Source: a virus. Taken from it: a stretch of DNA of 21,414 nt. Where the stretch lies: positions 1 through 21,414 of IMG/VR virus record IMGVR_UViG_3300042868_009554; one strand, 5' to 3'. Below are positions 1 through 8,747 of this stretch, in pieces; the stretch's first letter is position 1, and each line of letters starts with the position of its first letter. Below the pieces are notes generated by a model, which had not been told where the DNA came from, made no database searches, and saw nothing but the letters and a program-made list of their open reading frames with translations. Both the position numbers and the translations under genes were made by a program.

Positions 1-582
1 GGTTCCTGTCCAGAAGGCAGTGCCCAATGCCCAGCCGGTCGGTGTTGCCCCGGCCGCTTGATCGGTGAATGTAGTCTGAATCGTGCTCGGAATAGTCTGT
101 ACTGGAGTTTGATTAATGTGATCCAGTTGCGTCATCACTTCCTTTGTCCGATCCACTGTGGACGAAACGCGGTAGCCGAGCGCCCGCTTGCTGTCGGGAA
201 TCATTCGCTTACTCAAACGATTCCACATGGTCTCGGTCGCTACAATCGCAAGCGTGGCTGTTTGTCCTTGACTGGTAATCTCCGCCGACACGATCTCACA
301 GACCATCATCAGCGTAGTGTCACGGTACAACTTAATTATCGGAATAGACAAAGCATCATTAGTCAGGCTCACGATGTCATCGGCCAAGCCGTCGGTCAGC
401 GGAAGATTGAAACTAATCGTCTGCGGTTGATTCAACTTGAACGAAAATCGTCGGTCGGTCGCGGCGGCGAGTTCCCCGATGTTTTCGGCTACCCACGGAT
501 TTGCGACTGTGTACAACGATGAAGTCGTAGTGCCCGTCTCTTTGGCGAGCACCATGCGCCATGTCTGAGGTCCGCTAGTCAT
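1..582 (-). CDS. Minor tail / tail hub-like protein, 3' end outside window
   Basis: An open frame of 194 codons runs without a stop from an ATG at 582 to the window edge. It starts 3 nt after the distal tail protein stop. The protein begins MTSGPQTWRMVLAKETG and continues with beta-rich sequence such as FSFKLNQPQTISFNLPL and IPIIKLYRDTTLMMVCEIVSAEI. Order is the main clue: in siphophages of Gram-positive hosts the gene after the distal tail protein usually encodes the baseplate hub or a tail-associated minor tail protein, and N-terminal beta domains of this style are common there. The visible part shows no lytic-enzyme motif. Function is inferred from position; the C-terminus is not in the window. 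Confidence 0.75.
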   Translation of the reverse strand, partial: MTSGPQTWRMVLAKETGTTTSSLYTVANPWVAENIGELAAATDRRFSFKLNQPQTISFNLPLTDGLADDIVSLTNDALSIPIIKLYRDTTLMMVCEIVSAEITSQGQTATLAIVATETMWNRLSKRMIPDSKRALGYRVSSTVDRTKEVMTQLDHINQTPVQTIPSTIQTTFTDQAAGATPTGWALGTAFWTGT

Positions 583-585
583 GGA

Positions 586-1482
586 CTACATCCAAACGTC
601 GCGCCAAGACACGTCAAACGTAAGGTTAGGCGTTCCTGTCGGGCTTAGTCTCTCAAGATAGATATTTTGCGTGCCCGGCGAAAGTTCGGTCCAAGTAGAG
701 GAAGTGAAATTGACCAAGTTGTAGCGATTCGTCGCGGTCGAGCCGACGTAACTCTGCACTGAGCGCGTTCGGGTGTTGATCAAATAGTAGTCAGGCGAAG
801 CAGTTGCCGGGCTTGGACCCCAAGTAAAACCCAGATTCATTTCTACACTAATAGCACCAGTCGAGCCGCCGACGCGCAAACGAAAGCCCGTCACCGAACT
901 TGAAGCAGTCGTTGGACGAATTACTTTGATGCTTTCAAATGGAGCGTCATACGAGCCTTTGTTCTCCACAGACACGTTTGCGTTGCTGGCTTGACCAGTA
1001 AGGCTGTTTAGCGTGGTCGAGTAGATGCGAGGATCGGCTGCGACAAGTGCGACGAAGAAAGACTTAAGCGTTCCGGCTCCGGCGATCCGCGTCGGCTGCT
1101 GCTTGCGAACGTAACAGAACTGCTCGATGCTGCCGGAAGGTGTCCACGTCAGCGTGCCATCGCCCTGCAATGAGTTGGTAGCGCGCTGCAACTTGGTCAG
1201 ACGGCCGTTGCGCTCCGTGTTCGTGCTGCCGAGAATCTGGCCGGACAGCGTGATTGGACGCCGCCCGTGATAGAAGTTGCCGTGAATTGCGCCGTCGGCC
1301 TCTGCCAGATCGGAGAAGGCTTCGCGCACTTCGGGGCTGTCAAGGCCGGTGATTGCGTCGTCTCCGGCCAAGCCGCCGACGTAATCGGCACTGGTCGTGT
1401 CGTTAAACACAGCCGAGTAGCCGCTGTTGTTGGTCAGCGTGTACTTGACTCCTGTTTCCGGGCCTGTGTTTTGACTTGCCAT
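586..1482 (-). CDS. Distal tail protein (Dit-like)
   Basis: 298 aa. The N-terminal part (YTLTNNSGYSAVFND, then a helical stretch with AFSDLAEADGAIHGNFYHGRRPITLSGQI) has the pattern of the siphovirus distal tail protein, which forms the hexameric ring linking the tail tube to the tip. The C-terminal half is a beta-sandwich-like region ending in LTFDVSWRDVWM. The ATG at 1482 overlaps the tape-measure stop (TAATG), and GGGAGGT lies 12 nt upstream. An in-frame ATG at 1503 would add 7 residues but has no ribosome binding site, so 1482 is preferred. The position directly after the tape measure fits the call. Confidence 0.8.
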   Translation of the reverse strand: MASQNTGPETGVKYTLTNNSGYSAVFNDTTSADYVGGLAGDDAITGLDSPEVREAFSDLAEADGAIHGNFYHGRRPITLSGQILGSTNTERNGRLTKLQRATNSLQGDGTLTWTPSGSIEQFCYVRKQQPTRIAGAGTLKSFFVALVAADPRIYSTTLNSLTGQASNANVSVENKGSYDAPFESIKVIRPTTASSSVTGFRLRVGGSTGAISVEMNLGFTWGPSPATASPDYYLINTRTRSVQSYVGSTATNRYNLVNFTSSTWTELSPGTQNIYLERLSPTGTPNLTFDVSWRDVWM

Positions 1483-4400
1483 TAGGCTACGCCCACCTCC
1501 CATTCAAGTTGCTTAGACCACGTGTGCGGGTCTGCTGGCGGCTCTTGGTAGTTGTTTGTGACGTTAACAACCTTACCACGCGAGGCCGCTCCGGCGCTGC
1601 GTTGCTCGATGCCGCCGGGGGCGATTACGCCGGTTGTCGAGCCGATGCCCGCTGATGCTCTAAACATGTTGCTGCCAAACTGCATACCGAGTCCGTAGTG
1701 GCCGCTCAACAGGTTGAGGGCTTCGGTTACGGCCGGTGAAGCGCCAAGTCCCGTGCCGCCAGTCTGCACTTCGTTTAGAAATTCGTCAAGATCAACTTGT
1801 GCGTTTCGAATGGCGATGTCCATGTTTTTATGCTCGGCCACGTACTGTCCGCGCTTCTGACGCAACTCCTTCAGTTTTTGCTTCTTCTTTTCTTTGCTGA
1901 GATCGCTCTTTCCGACAGCCTTAATAGAATCCGCATACTCTGATTTAAGGTGGCCCAGCAACTTCTTCAAATACACCTGCGCATTAACCACTCTTTCGAG
2001 CGGACGCTTTACGTTGGCTTCTCTAAAGGTCAAACCCTTGCCAAGTCGCAAGTCTTCTTCGCGCCGGGCGACAGCAGCAAGATCAGTCTGACGCTGAATC
2101 TTAAATTGAGTCTGCCGGTACAGTTTCTCCAGAGCGGGTATATTCTTCTTGCCAAGCGGAACCGGCCGGTTAGGTTTGCCGGACGCGCCAGCCGTCATCC
2201 CGCCATTAGCAAAGCCCGGAATCCCCAATGCGGCGCCTGCCTGCATCCAGTACTTAACGTTGTTTTTACGGTAAGCCGGATTGGTTGCGATCACGTACTC
2301 CGGGCGATTCTCTTCACCCACAAGAAAGGTCGGACCCGTGAAGCGACCGCCGGAGGTGCGGCTGCCTTCCTGCTTTGCCGTGCCGATGTAGCCGCCTTCG
2401 GCGTTCATTGGAATTTTCTTTACATTTACTGTGACCGTGCTAGTAGTCAGTTCCGGCGTGATTCGAATAGTCTTTGTTGGAGCGTCGTCAACCCAGTCTT
2501 CGAGTCTGCCCTTGATTTGCTCAAGGTTCGAGATACCCAACTTCACGTCCTTCTTACCGGGTCGGCCGGTCACGTCCTTAAGGGTCTTGTTAAAGTCTCC
2601 CGGCAGTGCTTCGAGTTTGACCTTCTTCGGGCTGATGTTCAACTGCTTGGCCTTACGGCGAATGGCCTGCAAGTCGCTGTCAATAGTCTTAGCGTCAACA
2701 CGAGCCGCCAGTTTGATTGCCTGCTTAGTCTTGCCGCTGCTTGCCATTGCTTGCAGGAGCCTTGTAGTCTGACGCACAGCCTCCGGCTCCATCTTCGAGA
2801 ACGCGGCGGTCAGATTGGCGCGGGCCTGCTTCGGAAGTTCCGCAAACAATTGACCAACTTGCTGAGTAAGTCTCGGCGGCAGCGCCACTTTGCCGAGGTC
2901 TTGGCGAACGACATTGACCTTCGCGCCGAGGCGTTCGAAGCCGGTCACTAGCCAAGTGTCGATTGCGTTTCTCAGTTCGGCCGGAACCTTCAAGCCGCTG
3001 AGTGCCTTGTTCATCTTACGAACGCTTGGAACCGCTCCTGAGTTGAGTAGGTTAGTCAGTTCTTGCACCTGCGCAGCCGAGCCGCCGAACCCGGCAGCGC
3101 CGCCGCCCTTGCCAAACCCTTGAACCTGACGCAGCCCGGACAGGCTTTGAATTGCTAGATTGCGCGCTTCGCCGCGAGCGCTCTGCAAGTTCGAGATGTA
3201 ATCAATGAGCGACTGCGCAGCGTCCTTCTGATTGGTCGCTACCTGTCGGCTCTGGCGAGAAATCTCTCCGAGGCTCTGCTCAGGGCGCCTGCCGCCTTCG
3301 ACAGCAGCGTTGTACGCCTTGACGCTATCTTTGAGTTCTTTGTACGAGGTGCGAGCCTTGTCGATGGCCGGACCGGCGTTTCGTATAGCGCTGTTGGCGG
3401 CGATCTGGCGCTGCCTAATGCTTCGGGCCTGCTCTGCGTAAGTTCGTGTGTTTGAAATCAGCCCCAGCAGTTTGTCGCCGTAGAGCACCAGCCCGGTGAC
3501 AGCGGCCGTGATCGCAAAGCCCCACGGGCCGCCTAGAAACCCTACAAGCCGCGAGCCTGCTCCAAGAAAGCCTGCCGTCGCTCCTCTGGCTGCCACGGTT
3601 GCTGCGCCAAAGCGAGTAGTTGAGGCCGCAGCGACAGTTTGCGCAGCGGCGGAGGCCGTCGTGGCTCTGGTCGCGGCTGCTGCTGTCGCGGCTTGTGCGG
3701 TCTGAGCGACAGTTACTCCTGTAATCGCAGTGCGCAATGCTCGGTATGCCGTAACCAGTCCGGCGACTCCGGCCACGACTCTCTTTGCAAACAATCCAAG
3801 AGTTGCGGCCACTGCCGCGTCCACAACAATGCCAAGTCGAGTAATGACCTCGATTGCGCTCGCTACTCCTGCTACTAGCCGCAGCACGGCCTGCGAGATC
3901 GGACGAGTCGCCTCGGTCCATCGAGCAAAGATTTTAATTATAGGCGAGATCGCGTTGTAGAGCAGTTTGAGTTCTGTGATGCTGTCTTTAAAGAACTCCG
4001 ACAACTCTTGCTGACCTGCGGTGCTCTTCATCCAAGCGTTCCAGCGGTTGATCGTCGCGGCCAACTGAGTTGTGAACTGCTGCCCGGCGGATGCGCCAGC
4101 GCTAAAGAACGTGACCAGCAGACGGCCTGTGGCTGTGAGTACACGACCGACGCCCGTAAGTTGCTCCATCATTCCATTGACTTGATTCTGGAAGTTGGTT
4201 CGCCCGGTAGCGCCAGCCAGCGTTGCTGACCACTGCCTAAAGTTTTCGGAGATGCGCGGAAGGTGGGAGGACGAGGCAACTGCAAGACGAGCAATCGCGG
4301 TAGTTATGCTGCCCATTCCTTGAATGAAGCCGGGCAGAGCGCGAGTGTTGTTGCGCATCAAAGTCTCAATAGTCTGTTGCCCTTCAAGACTGCCAAGCCC

Positions 4401-5648
4401 TCGAAGCAGTCCTTGAATCTCGTCTGCGACAACTGTGAACGCAGACTGAGTTTCGTTCTTGAACGTCGGCATCAAACGAGTTAGCGTCTGTATCCCGACT
4501 CCAGCCGTTTCGAAGAATGGACGCCGCAGCAGATCAGTCAACTGCGCCCACTCGTTGTACAACTTGCCCGACTCGGCAATCAAGTCTTGTGTGTCTTTCG
4601 GCAGATTCTTTACAGTGGTGCGGTACTCTTCAAGTTTGTCGCGGGCCTCTTCTGAGTTCTTGCCCGTCTCCAGCACTTGTTCTTGATAGTCGGTCGCAGC
4701 CTTTGTAGCCGTGGACAACTCATTGAACAGCGGCTTGACGGCCGCTCCTATGCCAATAAGACTTAATAGGAACCCGCTTCCGGCGGCGGCTGCGAGGCCG
4801 AACGCTCCTACTGCCGCCGTGCCAACGGCTCCGACAAGCGCCGAGACGCCGCCAACGACGCCGCTCAAAACTGGCCCAAACACTGCCAGCGCTCCGAGCA
4901 ACTGACGAACGCTTAGAGAGAAGAATCCCAAGTGCAGCCGGACGTTAGTGAGTCCTTTAATCATGTTGGCAAGCCTCTCGTCGTGCTCGTTGTAGCGCTT
5001 GTTAACTCCTTCTACATCTCCGTTCAGTTCGGCAAGCCGGTCGCTCAGAGCGATCACTTCGACACGCATCCGGGCCAACTCACGGCGCTCCTGTTCGGTG
5101 TTCTGTGCCAGCAGAGACTTTTCGCGCTTTCCGATCTCAGCGTTTAGTTTTACGATGCGCTCTTCAAGTTTCGCAGTTTCAATCGCTTCTTTGCGCGTCG
5201 TTCTAATCTGATTCTCTTGCGCCTTGACCTGATCGTTTGTGGCACGCCGCGCTCGATCCGCTGCATCGCTTGCAGTTCGTTGCAGATACGTCCACTCGCT
5301 CATGTACGCGGCGTTGCGGTCAAGAGCCACGCTGAACTTCTCCATCGCCTCTTCGGCACCGCCCGCGCCTTCAACAAACACCTTTAAGTCTTCTGGCAGG
5401 CGTCGATACTCTTTAAGCGTTTTGTTAAGTTTTCCGCCCCCGGCCGTCATAGCCGACTTTAGAAGTTTCTGGTACTTGACCAGTTCAGACCGGGCCTTGC
5501 GGAGACTTTCTACATTTGTGTCAATCTGGAGATTGACAGTTTCATCGGGGATGCCTTCAAGAACAGCCTTAACCTCAGCCGCGCCAGCATAGACGCCGCT
5601 AGTGTCGATGTCAACCAGATATTCAAGAGTTCCGAGGTTTCTAGCCAT
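1482..5648 (-). CDS. Tail tape measure protein
   Basis: 1388 aa, by far the longest gene. Such proteins fill the tail tube lumen, set tail length and help DNA entry. What is visible: a charged coiled-coil region at about residues 120-225, a long Ala/Gly hydrophobic stretch at 247-305, a second hydrophobic and Ala/Thr-rich stretch at about 585-735, further helical segments, and a C-terminus ending KQLEWEVGVA. At the usual ~1.5 angstrom per residue this predicts a tail of roughly 200 nm. The ATG at 5648 overlaps the end of the preceding small gene by 8 nt, with GGGG about 10 nt upstream. No peptidase or transglycosylase motif was noticed. The call is firm from size, composition and position after the chaperone-type genes. 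Confidence 0.95.
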   Translation of the reverse strand: MARNLGTLEYLVDIDTSGVYAGAAEVKAVLEGIPDETVNLQIDTNVESLRKARSELVKYQKLLKSAMTAGGGKLNKTLKEYRRLPEDLKVFVEGAGGAEEAMEKFSVALDRNAAYMSEWTYLQRTASDAADRARRATNDQVKAQENQIRTTRKEAIETAKLEERIVKLNAEIGKREKSLLAQNTEQERRELARMRVEVIALSDRLAELNGDVEGVNKRYNEHDERLANMIKGLTNVRLHLGFFSLSVRQLLGALAVFGPVLSGVVGGVSALVGAVGTAAVGAFGLAAAAGSGFLLSLIGIGAAVKPLFNELSTATKAATDYQEQVLETGKNSEEARDKLEEYRTTVKNLPKDTQDLIAESGKLYNEWAQLTDLLRRPFFETAGVGIQTLTRLMPTFKNETQSAFTVVADEIQGLLRGLGSLEGQQTIETLMRNNTRALPGFIQGMGSITTAIARLAVASSSHLPRISENFRQWSATLAGATGRTNFQNQVNGMMEQLTGVGRVLTATGRLLVTFFSAGASAGQQFTTQLAATINRWNAWMKSTAGQQELSEFFKDSITELKLLYNAISPIIKIFARWTEATRPISQAVLRLVAGVASAIEVITRLGIVVDAAVAATLGLFAKRVVAGVAGLVTAYRALRTAITGVTVAQTAQAATAAAATRATTASAAAQTVAAASTTRFGAATVAARGATAGFLGAGSRLVGFLGGPWGFAITAAVTGLVLYGDKLLGLISNTRTYAEQARSIRQRQIAANSAIRNAGPAIDKARTSYKELKDSVKAYNAAVEGGRRPEQSLGEISRQSRQVATNQKDAAQSLIDYISNLQSARGEARNLAIQSLSGLRQVQGFGKGGGAAGFGGSAAQVQELTNLLNSGAVPSVRKMNKALSGLKVPAELRNAIDTWLVTGFERLGAKVNVVRQDLGKVALPPRLTQQVGQLFAELPKQARANLTAAFSKMEPEAVRQTTRLLQAMASSGKTKQAIKLAARVDAKTIDSDLQAIRRKAKQLNISPKKVKLEALPGDFNKTLKDVTGRPGKKDVKLGISNLEQIKGRLEDWVDDAPTKTIRITPELTTSTVTVNVKKIPMNAEGGYIGTAKQEGSRTSGGRFTGPTFLVGEENRPEYVIATNPAYRKNNVKYWMQAGAALGIPGFANGGMTAGASGKPNRPVPLGKKNIPALEKLYRQTQFKIQRQTDLAAVARREEDLRLGKGLTFREANVKRPLERVVNAQVYLKKLLGHLKSEYADSIKAVGKSDLSKEKKKQKLKELRQKRGQYVAEHKNMDIAIRNAQVDLDEFLNEVQTGGTGLGASPAVTEALNLLSGHYGLGMQFGSNMFRASAGIGSTTGVIAPGGIEQRSAGAASRGKVVNVTNNYQEPPADPHTWSKQLEWEVGVA

Positions 5649-5826
5649 TGAGCGTCATCCCCTGCTGCCACGCAGCCGTGCCAGAGCCTCGCATATCCTT
5701 GTGCGATTGACGGAACTCTTTGCGTTCCTGTTCTTTTTCTTGCTTACGACGTTCTTTGGCCACCTTAGCAACGATAGCCTCTCGCACGACGTAATCTACG
5801 ACATCATCATCTGAAAACGGCGGCAT
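5641..5826 (-). CDS. Small tail assembly chaperone-type protein (second chaperone gene)
   Basis: 61 aa from the ATG at 5826 (MPPFSDDDVVDYVVREAIVAKVAK, then a run rich in Lys, Glu, Arg and Gln). It lies between the first chaperone-like gene and the tape measure, where siphophages place the second chaperone reading frame. Here the gene has its own start: AGGGGG sits 5-6 nt before the ATG, 16 nt after the previous stop. The open frame also extends upstream to a GTG at 5883 inside the previous gene, so a frameshifted fusion is conceivable. The offset is +1 (or -2), however, not the usual -1, and I saw no obvious slippery site. Confidence 0.7.
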   Translation of the reverse strand: MPPFSDDDVVDYVVREAIVAKVAKERRKQEKEQERKEFRQSHKDMRGSGTAAWQQGMTLNG

Positions 5827-5842
5827 CGTTCCCCCTGATTGC

Positions 5843-6298
5843 TCATAGGTTGAGTAAATCCGAAGTGGTAAGGTCGAGGCCACGAACGTTGCGAAAGGAG
5901 TCTTGTGTTTCCAGACCTCCCAACTGGTGTCCGATAGCGTCGAGATCGGTTACGCGGCTTGCAAATCCAATCAGCAATTCCAGATCGAGGGCAGGCAGGT
6001 CTTCTACGTCGTCCTCAGTAATCTCTGGATTGACGAGCATCTGCGGGATGATGAACTTTGTGAACTCCCAAGTCTGCTCCAGAACTTCTTTGTCAATTTT
6101 CTCGGCCGATCCCTGCTCTACGGCAATGTCGATAAGGTGATTCGGAACTTGACCAGACTTGATAAGGCGCGGCAGCGACGGGATCGTGATGTCAACAATA
6201 GTGCCGGACGGCAGTGTGACTCCTGTGTGGACGTTCGCCTGCTTCCAAGCGTCCTTGCTTGCGGCCTTAGTCTTCGTTGTGGGGGATGATTCTGTCAA
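5843..6298 (-). CDS. Tail assembly chaperone (gpG-like)
   Basis: 151 aa. The conserved-looking core is THVTLPSG-type: TGVTLPSGTIVDITIPSLPRLIKSGQVPNHLIDIA, followed by acidic helices (EITEDDVEDLPALDLELLIGFA). This matches the general style of actinophage tail assembly chaperones, which guide polymerisation of the tape measure and tube. The start is a TTG at 6298, chosen because a perfect AAAGGAGG lies 9 nt upstream. A longer frame from TTG 6325 would have that Shine-Dalgarno inside the gene. It overlaps the preceding 63-aa gene by 32 nt. Confidence 0.8.
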   Translation of the reverse strand: MTESSPTTKTKAASKDAWKQANVHTGVTLPSGTIVDITIPSLPRLIKSGQVPNHLIDIAVEQGSAEKIDKEVLEQTWEFTKFIIPQMLVNPEITEDDVEDLPALDLELLIGFASRVTDLDAIGHQLGGLETQDSFRNVRGLDLTTSDLLNL

Positions 6299-6458
6299 TT
6301 TGTGTGTCCTCCTTTGGACTGTCAATGTTTTCGTCTGCTGTCTCGTCGAGTGCTTCCAACAAGCGTGCAGACAACTTTCTTAGTACATTAGCGCGCCGCG
6401 TGACGCGGTTCGCTTCCTCCCGAACCAGCACTGCCAGTTCGTGAATTTCTTTGTCCAT
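6267..6458 (-). CDS. Small helical protein between tail tube and chaperone
   Basis: 63 aa, starting MDKEIHELAVLVREEANRVTRRA. It looks almost wholly alpha-helical and charged, with a heptad-like pattern in the first 40 residues and an acidic tail (DETADENIDSPKEDTQIDRIIPHNED). The ATG at 6458 is preceded by GGAG at 7 nt and lies 12 nt after the major tail gene. It is not a recognised family. Position and coupling to the chaperone gene suggest an accessory role in tail assembly, which is inference only. Confidence 0.75.
   Translation of the reverse strand: MDKEIHELAVLVREEANRVTRRANVLRKLSARLLEALDETADENIDSPKEDTQIDRIIPHNED
6308..6315 (-). promoter_or_regulatory. Shine-Dalgarno that fixes a TTG start
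   Basis: AAAGGAGG on the minus strand, 9 nt before the TTG at 6298. It decides the start of the tail assembly chaperone gene and lies inside the coding sequence of the overlapping 63-aa gene, so the two are probably translationally coupled. Confidence 0.8.
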
Positions 6459-6470
6459 GCGCTACTCCGA

Positions 6471-7430
6471 TCAGGTGGCTTCTTGATTCTTCACTTCGCA
6501 CGAGATGACGCCGGAGGCGTTGCGCTGTGCGACGGCGCGGACATCCACAGTAATAGGATCGCCGCCCGGATCAGGCTCGACCGGGAACTCCTGATAGGCG
6601 ATCTGCGGGAAGTCAAACTCGATAGCGTTGTTGGCGCCCTTCGAGAAGACAAAGTTAGCGTCCGTGGTAGCCAGCGTGCTCGACTGAGCGGTGCCGCTGG
6701 TGCTGCCGTAGTTGAAGCGGTTGTACTCGTCCAGCGTCTCAAAGATCAGCGTGAAGCCGAGCGAAACCTCGCGCAGCCCCTCAACGACATCGTAAGGCTT
6801 GGCATCGTCGGTCTGCTGCATCGACACGTTGTTGGAGATGGTGCACTCGAACGAGCCAACAAGTGCCGTGCTGCCGCTCGCCAAAGTTACAGCGGCCTCG
6901 TTGAAGTTGTACACGGCGTCGGAAGCGGTAGTCGCAATCGAAGCGGGCTGAGAGGTCAGACGAACGGCGTTGCGGCCCATAATGTTGAGCGACGCGGTGA
7001 GCGGCTGCCCGGCCTCGGCCGAAATCGTGACCTCGGAAACCTTGCAGTCCTCGAAGCGCTCATAAAGCGTGTCGCCAATCTCACGATAGAAGGTGTAGTA
7101 AGGAAGCGCACTGGCCGGAGTAATAGTGTGCGTGTAGTTGGTCGTGCCCGTGCTTGAGATGGTGCCCAGTACGGACTCAAGAATGTGATGAATGTTCGAG
7201 TCACGCACATACACTTCTGGCGTGCCCTCAACCGAGAAGTTCTGGACGTAAGCAACGCCCTGATCACGGCTGGAATCAGTCTCAGACAGGTTCTCTACCG
7301 AACGGACGGGGCCGATGGAGCCGCCGGAGAACGGAAGAACATCCCAAGTGGATGCAGTAGAGTTGGCAGTGCCCTTGCCGGACTGCTTGCCAATACCAAA
7401 AAGTGCGTCATTTCCGCGAAGTCCACCCAT
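6471..7430 (-). CDS. Major tail tube protein
   Basis: 319 aa, beginning MGGLRGNDALFGIGKQSGKGT, a typical opening for siphovirus tail tube subunits, followed by alternating beta strands (VSEVTISAEAGQPLTASLNIMG; SFECTISNNVSMQQTDDAKPYDVVEGLREVSLGFTLIFETLDEYNRF). Tube proteins stack as hexameric rings around the tape measure. The ATG directly abuts the stop of the 82-aa gene, and AAGGTAGG 7 nt upstream can serve as ribosome binding site. The C-terminal part (DPGGDPITVDVRAVAQRNASGVISCEVKNQEAT) contains a strand-rich end. Length and order support the call. Confidence 0.9.
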   Translation of the reverse strand: MGGLRGNDALFGIGKQSGKGTANSTASTWDVLPFSGGSIGPVRSVENLSETDSSRDQGVAYVQNFSVEGTPEVYVRDSNIHHILESVLGTISSTGTTNYTHTITPASALPYYTFYREIGDTLYERFEDCKVSEVTISAEAGQPLTASLNIMGRNAVRLTSQPASIATTASDAVYNFNEAAVTLASGSTALVGSFECTISNNVSMQQTDDAKPYDVVEGLREVSLGFTLIFETLDEYNRFNYGSTSGTAQSSTLATTDANFVFSKGANNAIEFDFPQIAYQEFPVEPDPGGDPITVDVRAVAQRNASGVISCEVKNQEAT

Positions 7431-7679
7431 TTACGAACCTACCTTAACAGCCGGAGAGGCAGACAGGGCTGAAGCGGTCTGCTGAGAAACGGTCTTGCCA
7501 GCAGCAGAAATCTCCACACGGCCGTCAGAATCGGCGTCTGCCGGGTCCACGCCTACAACAGAGACGAAAACCGAGCCATCAGCAGCAAAATCAGGGTTGA
7601 GAGAGACCTTTACGCCTTCCTTCGACGCGGCCTTCTTGGGCTTATCTTCGGCCTTTACAGCCTTTGCTTCATCGGACAT
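7431..7679 (-). CDS. Small hypothetical protein upstream of tail tube gene
   Basis: 82 aa. A Lys/Ala/Glu-rich N-terminus (MSDEAKAVKAEDKPKKAASKEG) is followed by a short beta-like part with an Asp-rich turn (VVGVDPADADSDGRVEISAAGK). AAGGGG lies just before the ATG, at only 2 nt spacing, which is short. The stop abuts the major tail gene start, so the genes are co-translated. I do not recognise a family. Small genes are common in this slot between tail terminator and tail tube. Confidence 0.75.
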   Translation of the reverse strand: MSDEAKAVKAEDKPKKAASKEGVKVSLNPDFAADGSVFVSVVGVDPADADSDGRVEISAAGKTVSQQTASALSASPAVKVGS

Positions 7680-7710
7680 TACCCCTTAGAATATCGTGCG
7701 GTGTGCCAGT

Positions 7711-8154
7711 CTAGCCGGGGAAAGAAGCCAGATTATTGCCGTGGCCCTCGATTTGAGCCTCAAGACGGGACTTGTTTCCAGTCGGATCGTCCGGGTAGTC
7801 AATCCGAGTAAGCCGCAGGAACCACATCTCGCCGGTGTTTCCGCTCGATTGCGTCTGAAAGGCGCTGCGCAGACGGTCGCCGTAGTCCTCGATCACGCCG
7901 GGATCAACTTGAATGGTCTCGTCCGGCTCGGCATCGTAAGCCATATAAATCTGAAGCACGACAGGCACGACCAACTCGATTACGCGCCCCGGACGCTCGT
8001 ATTCGGCCTCTGGATAGACCGCCGCGACCGTCTCGCCTTCTTTTCCGGCAGCACGGGTCAATTTGTCGTTCGTCACGATTAGACCTTCGGCTGAGAACTC
8101 GTCCTCAACGATGTCGATTACGCGCTGCCGAACTGCTGTAGCCGCTGATGCCAT
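7711..8154 (-). CDS. Tail terminator / tail completion protein
   Basis: 147 aa. An N-terminal helix (ATAVRQRVIDIVEDEFSAEG) is followed by beta strands including RVIELVVPVVLQIYMAYDAEPDETIQVDPGVIEDYGDRLRSAF and a C-terminal LRLTRIDYPDDPTGNKSRLEAQIEGHGNN. This matches the usual layout of the small tail terminator, which caps the tail tube before head joining. The ATG overlaps the preceding stop (TGATG), and AGGAG lies 12 nt upstream. Order (connector, gp10-like, terminator, tube) agrees. Confidence 0.8.
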   Translation of the reverse strand: MASAATAVRQRVIDIVEDEFSAEGLIVTNDKLTRAAGKEGETVAAVYPEAEYERPGRVIELVVPVVLQIYMAYDAEPDETIQVDPGVIEDYGDRLRSAFQTQSSGNTGEMWFLRLTRIDYPDDPTGNKSRLEAQIEGHGNNLASFPG

Positions 8155-8747
8155 CAGACTCTCAACTCCTGAAAGATAACCTCGCCAATTTCTTCTTCGT
8201 GTTCTCTAATAGCGCCTTGCACGTAGCCGTTGTACGCTCCTATATGGCCGGGATGCGTCACATAGCCCTTTGGCGAGTAGCCGCCGGACCACTGATAACG
8301 CGCAGGGTAGCCGTATCCGCCCTCTCTTGGAACGCGAGGAATAGGATAATTTCTTTTGCCTTTGCCTTCGTTCAACAGGACGGCGTGCGGAGCGCCAAAG
8401 CCGACACTTATCGCGGCGCTGGTATCGCCCGCTCCAATGACTCGTACCGACCGAAGCATTGAGCCGGTCCTAGTGTTGAACTCGCTCTGCATGGCGGAGC
8501 GTATTGCGGCTGCGCCCATTTCTGCGCCAACTACAGCCGCTTTTTGCGTCTTGCCCTCCAGTTCTGTGAGAAAGCGCTTAGTGCCTTCTTCTTGGCGCTG
8601 GCGCATCGGGATATAAATATCAACTTCGCCTTGCTCCAGATCAAAAGCACGGGAAAGGGCACGAGCCACAGCCTCGTTTCTACGTCGCGTCAGCCAACTC
8701 TTCTTGCCCGCCGCTACTCGAACTGGGTCTTTCTTGCGGGCAGCCAT
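8154..8747 (-). CDS. HK97 gp10-like neck protein
   Basis: 197 aa. A basic helical N-terminus is followed by MGAAAIRSAMQSEFNTRTGSMLRSVRV, a beta region (ISVGFGAPHAVLLNEGKGKRNYPIPRVPR), a glycine/tyrosine-rich loop and a helical end. The HAVLLNEG element resembles the histidine-containing YAxxVExGT motif of HK97 gp10-type head-tail joining proteins. The ATG overlaps the connector stop (TAATG), indicating translational coupling. It presumably helps attach the tail to the filled head. Confidence 0.8.
   Translation of the reverse strand: MAARKKDPVRVAAGKKSWLTRRRNEAVARALSRAFDLEQGEVDIYIPMRQRQEEGTKRFLTELEGKTQKAAVVGAEMGAAAIRSAMQSEFNTRTGSMLRSVRVIGAGDTSAAISVGFGAPHAVLLNEGKGKRNYPIPRVPREGGYGYPARYQWSGGYSPKGYVTHPGHIGAYNGYVQGAIREHEEEIGEVIFQELRV

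Noticed and set aside
1950-2951. Plus-strand 333-codon frame
   Set aside because: Antisense to the tape measure gene; no supporting start signal or context.
5843-5883. Programmed -1 frameshift between the two chaperone genes
   Set aside because: The downstream frame is at +1/-2 relative to the upstream one, no slippery heptamer was seen, and the second gene has its own start signal.
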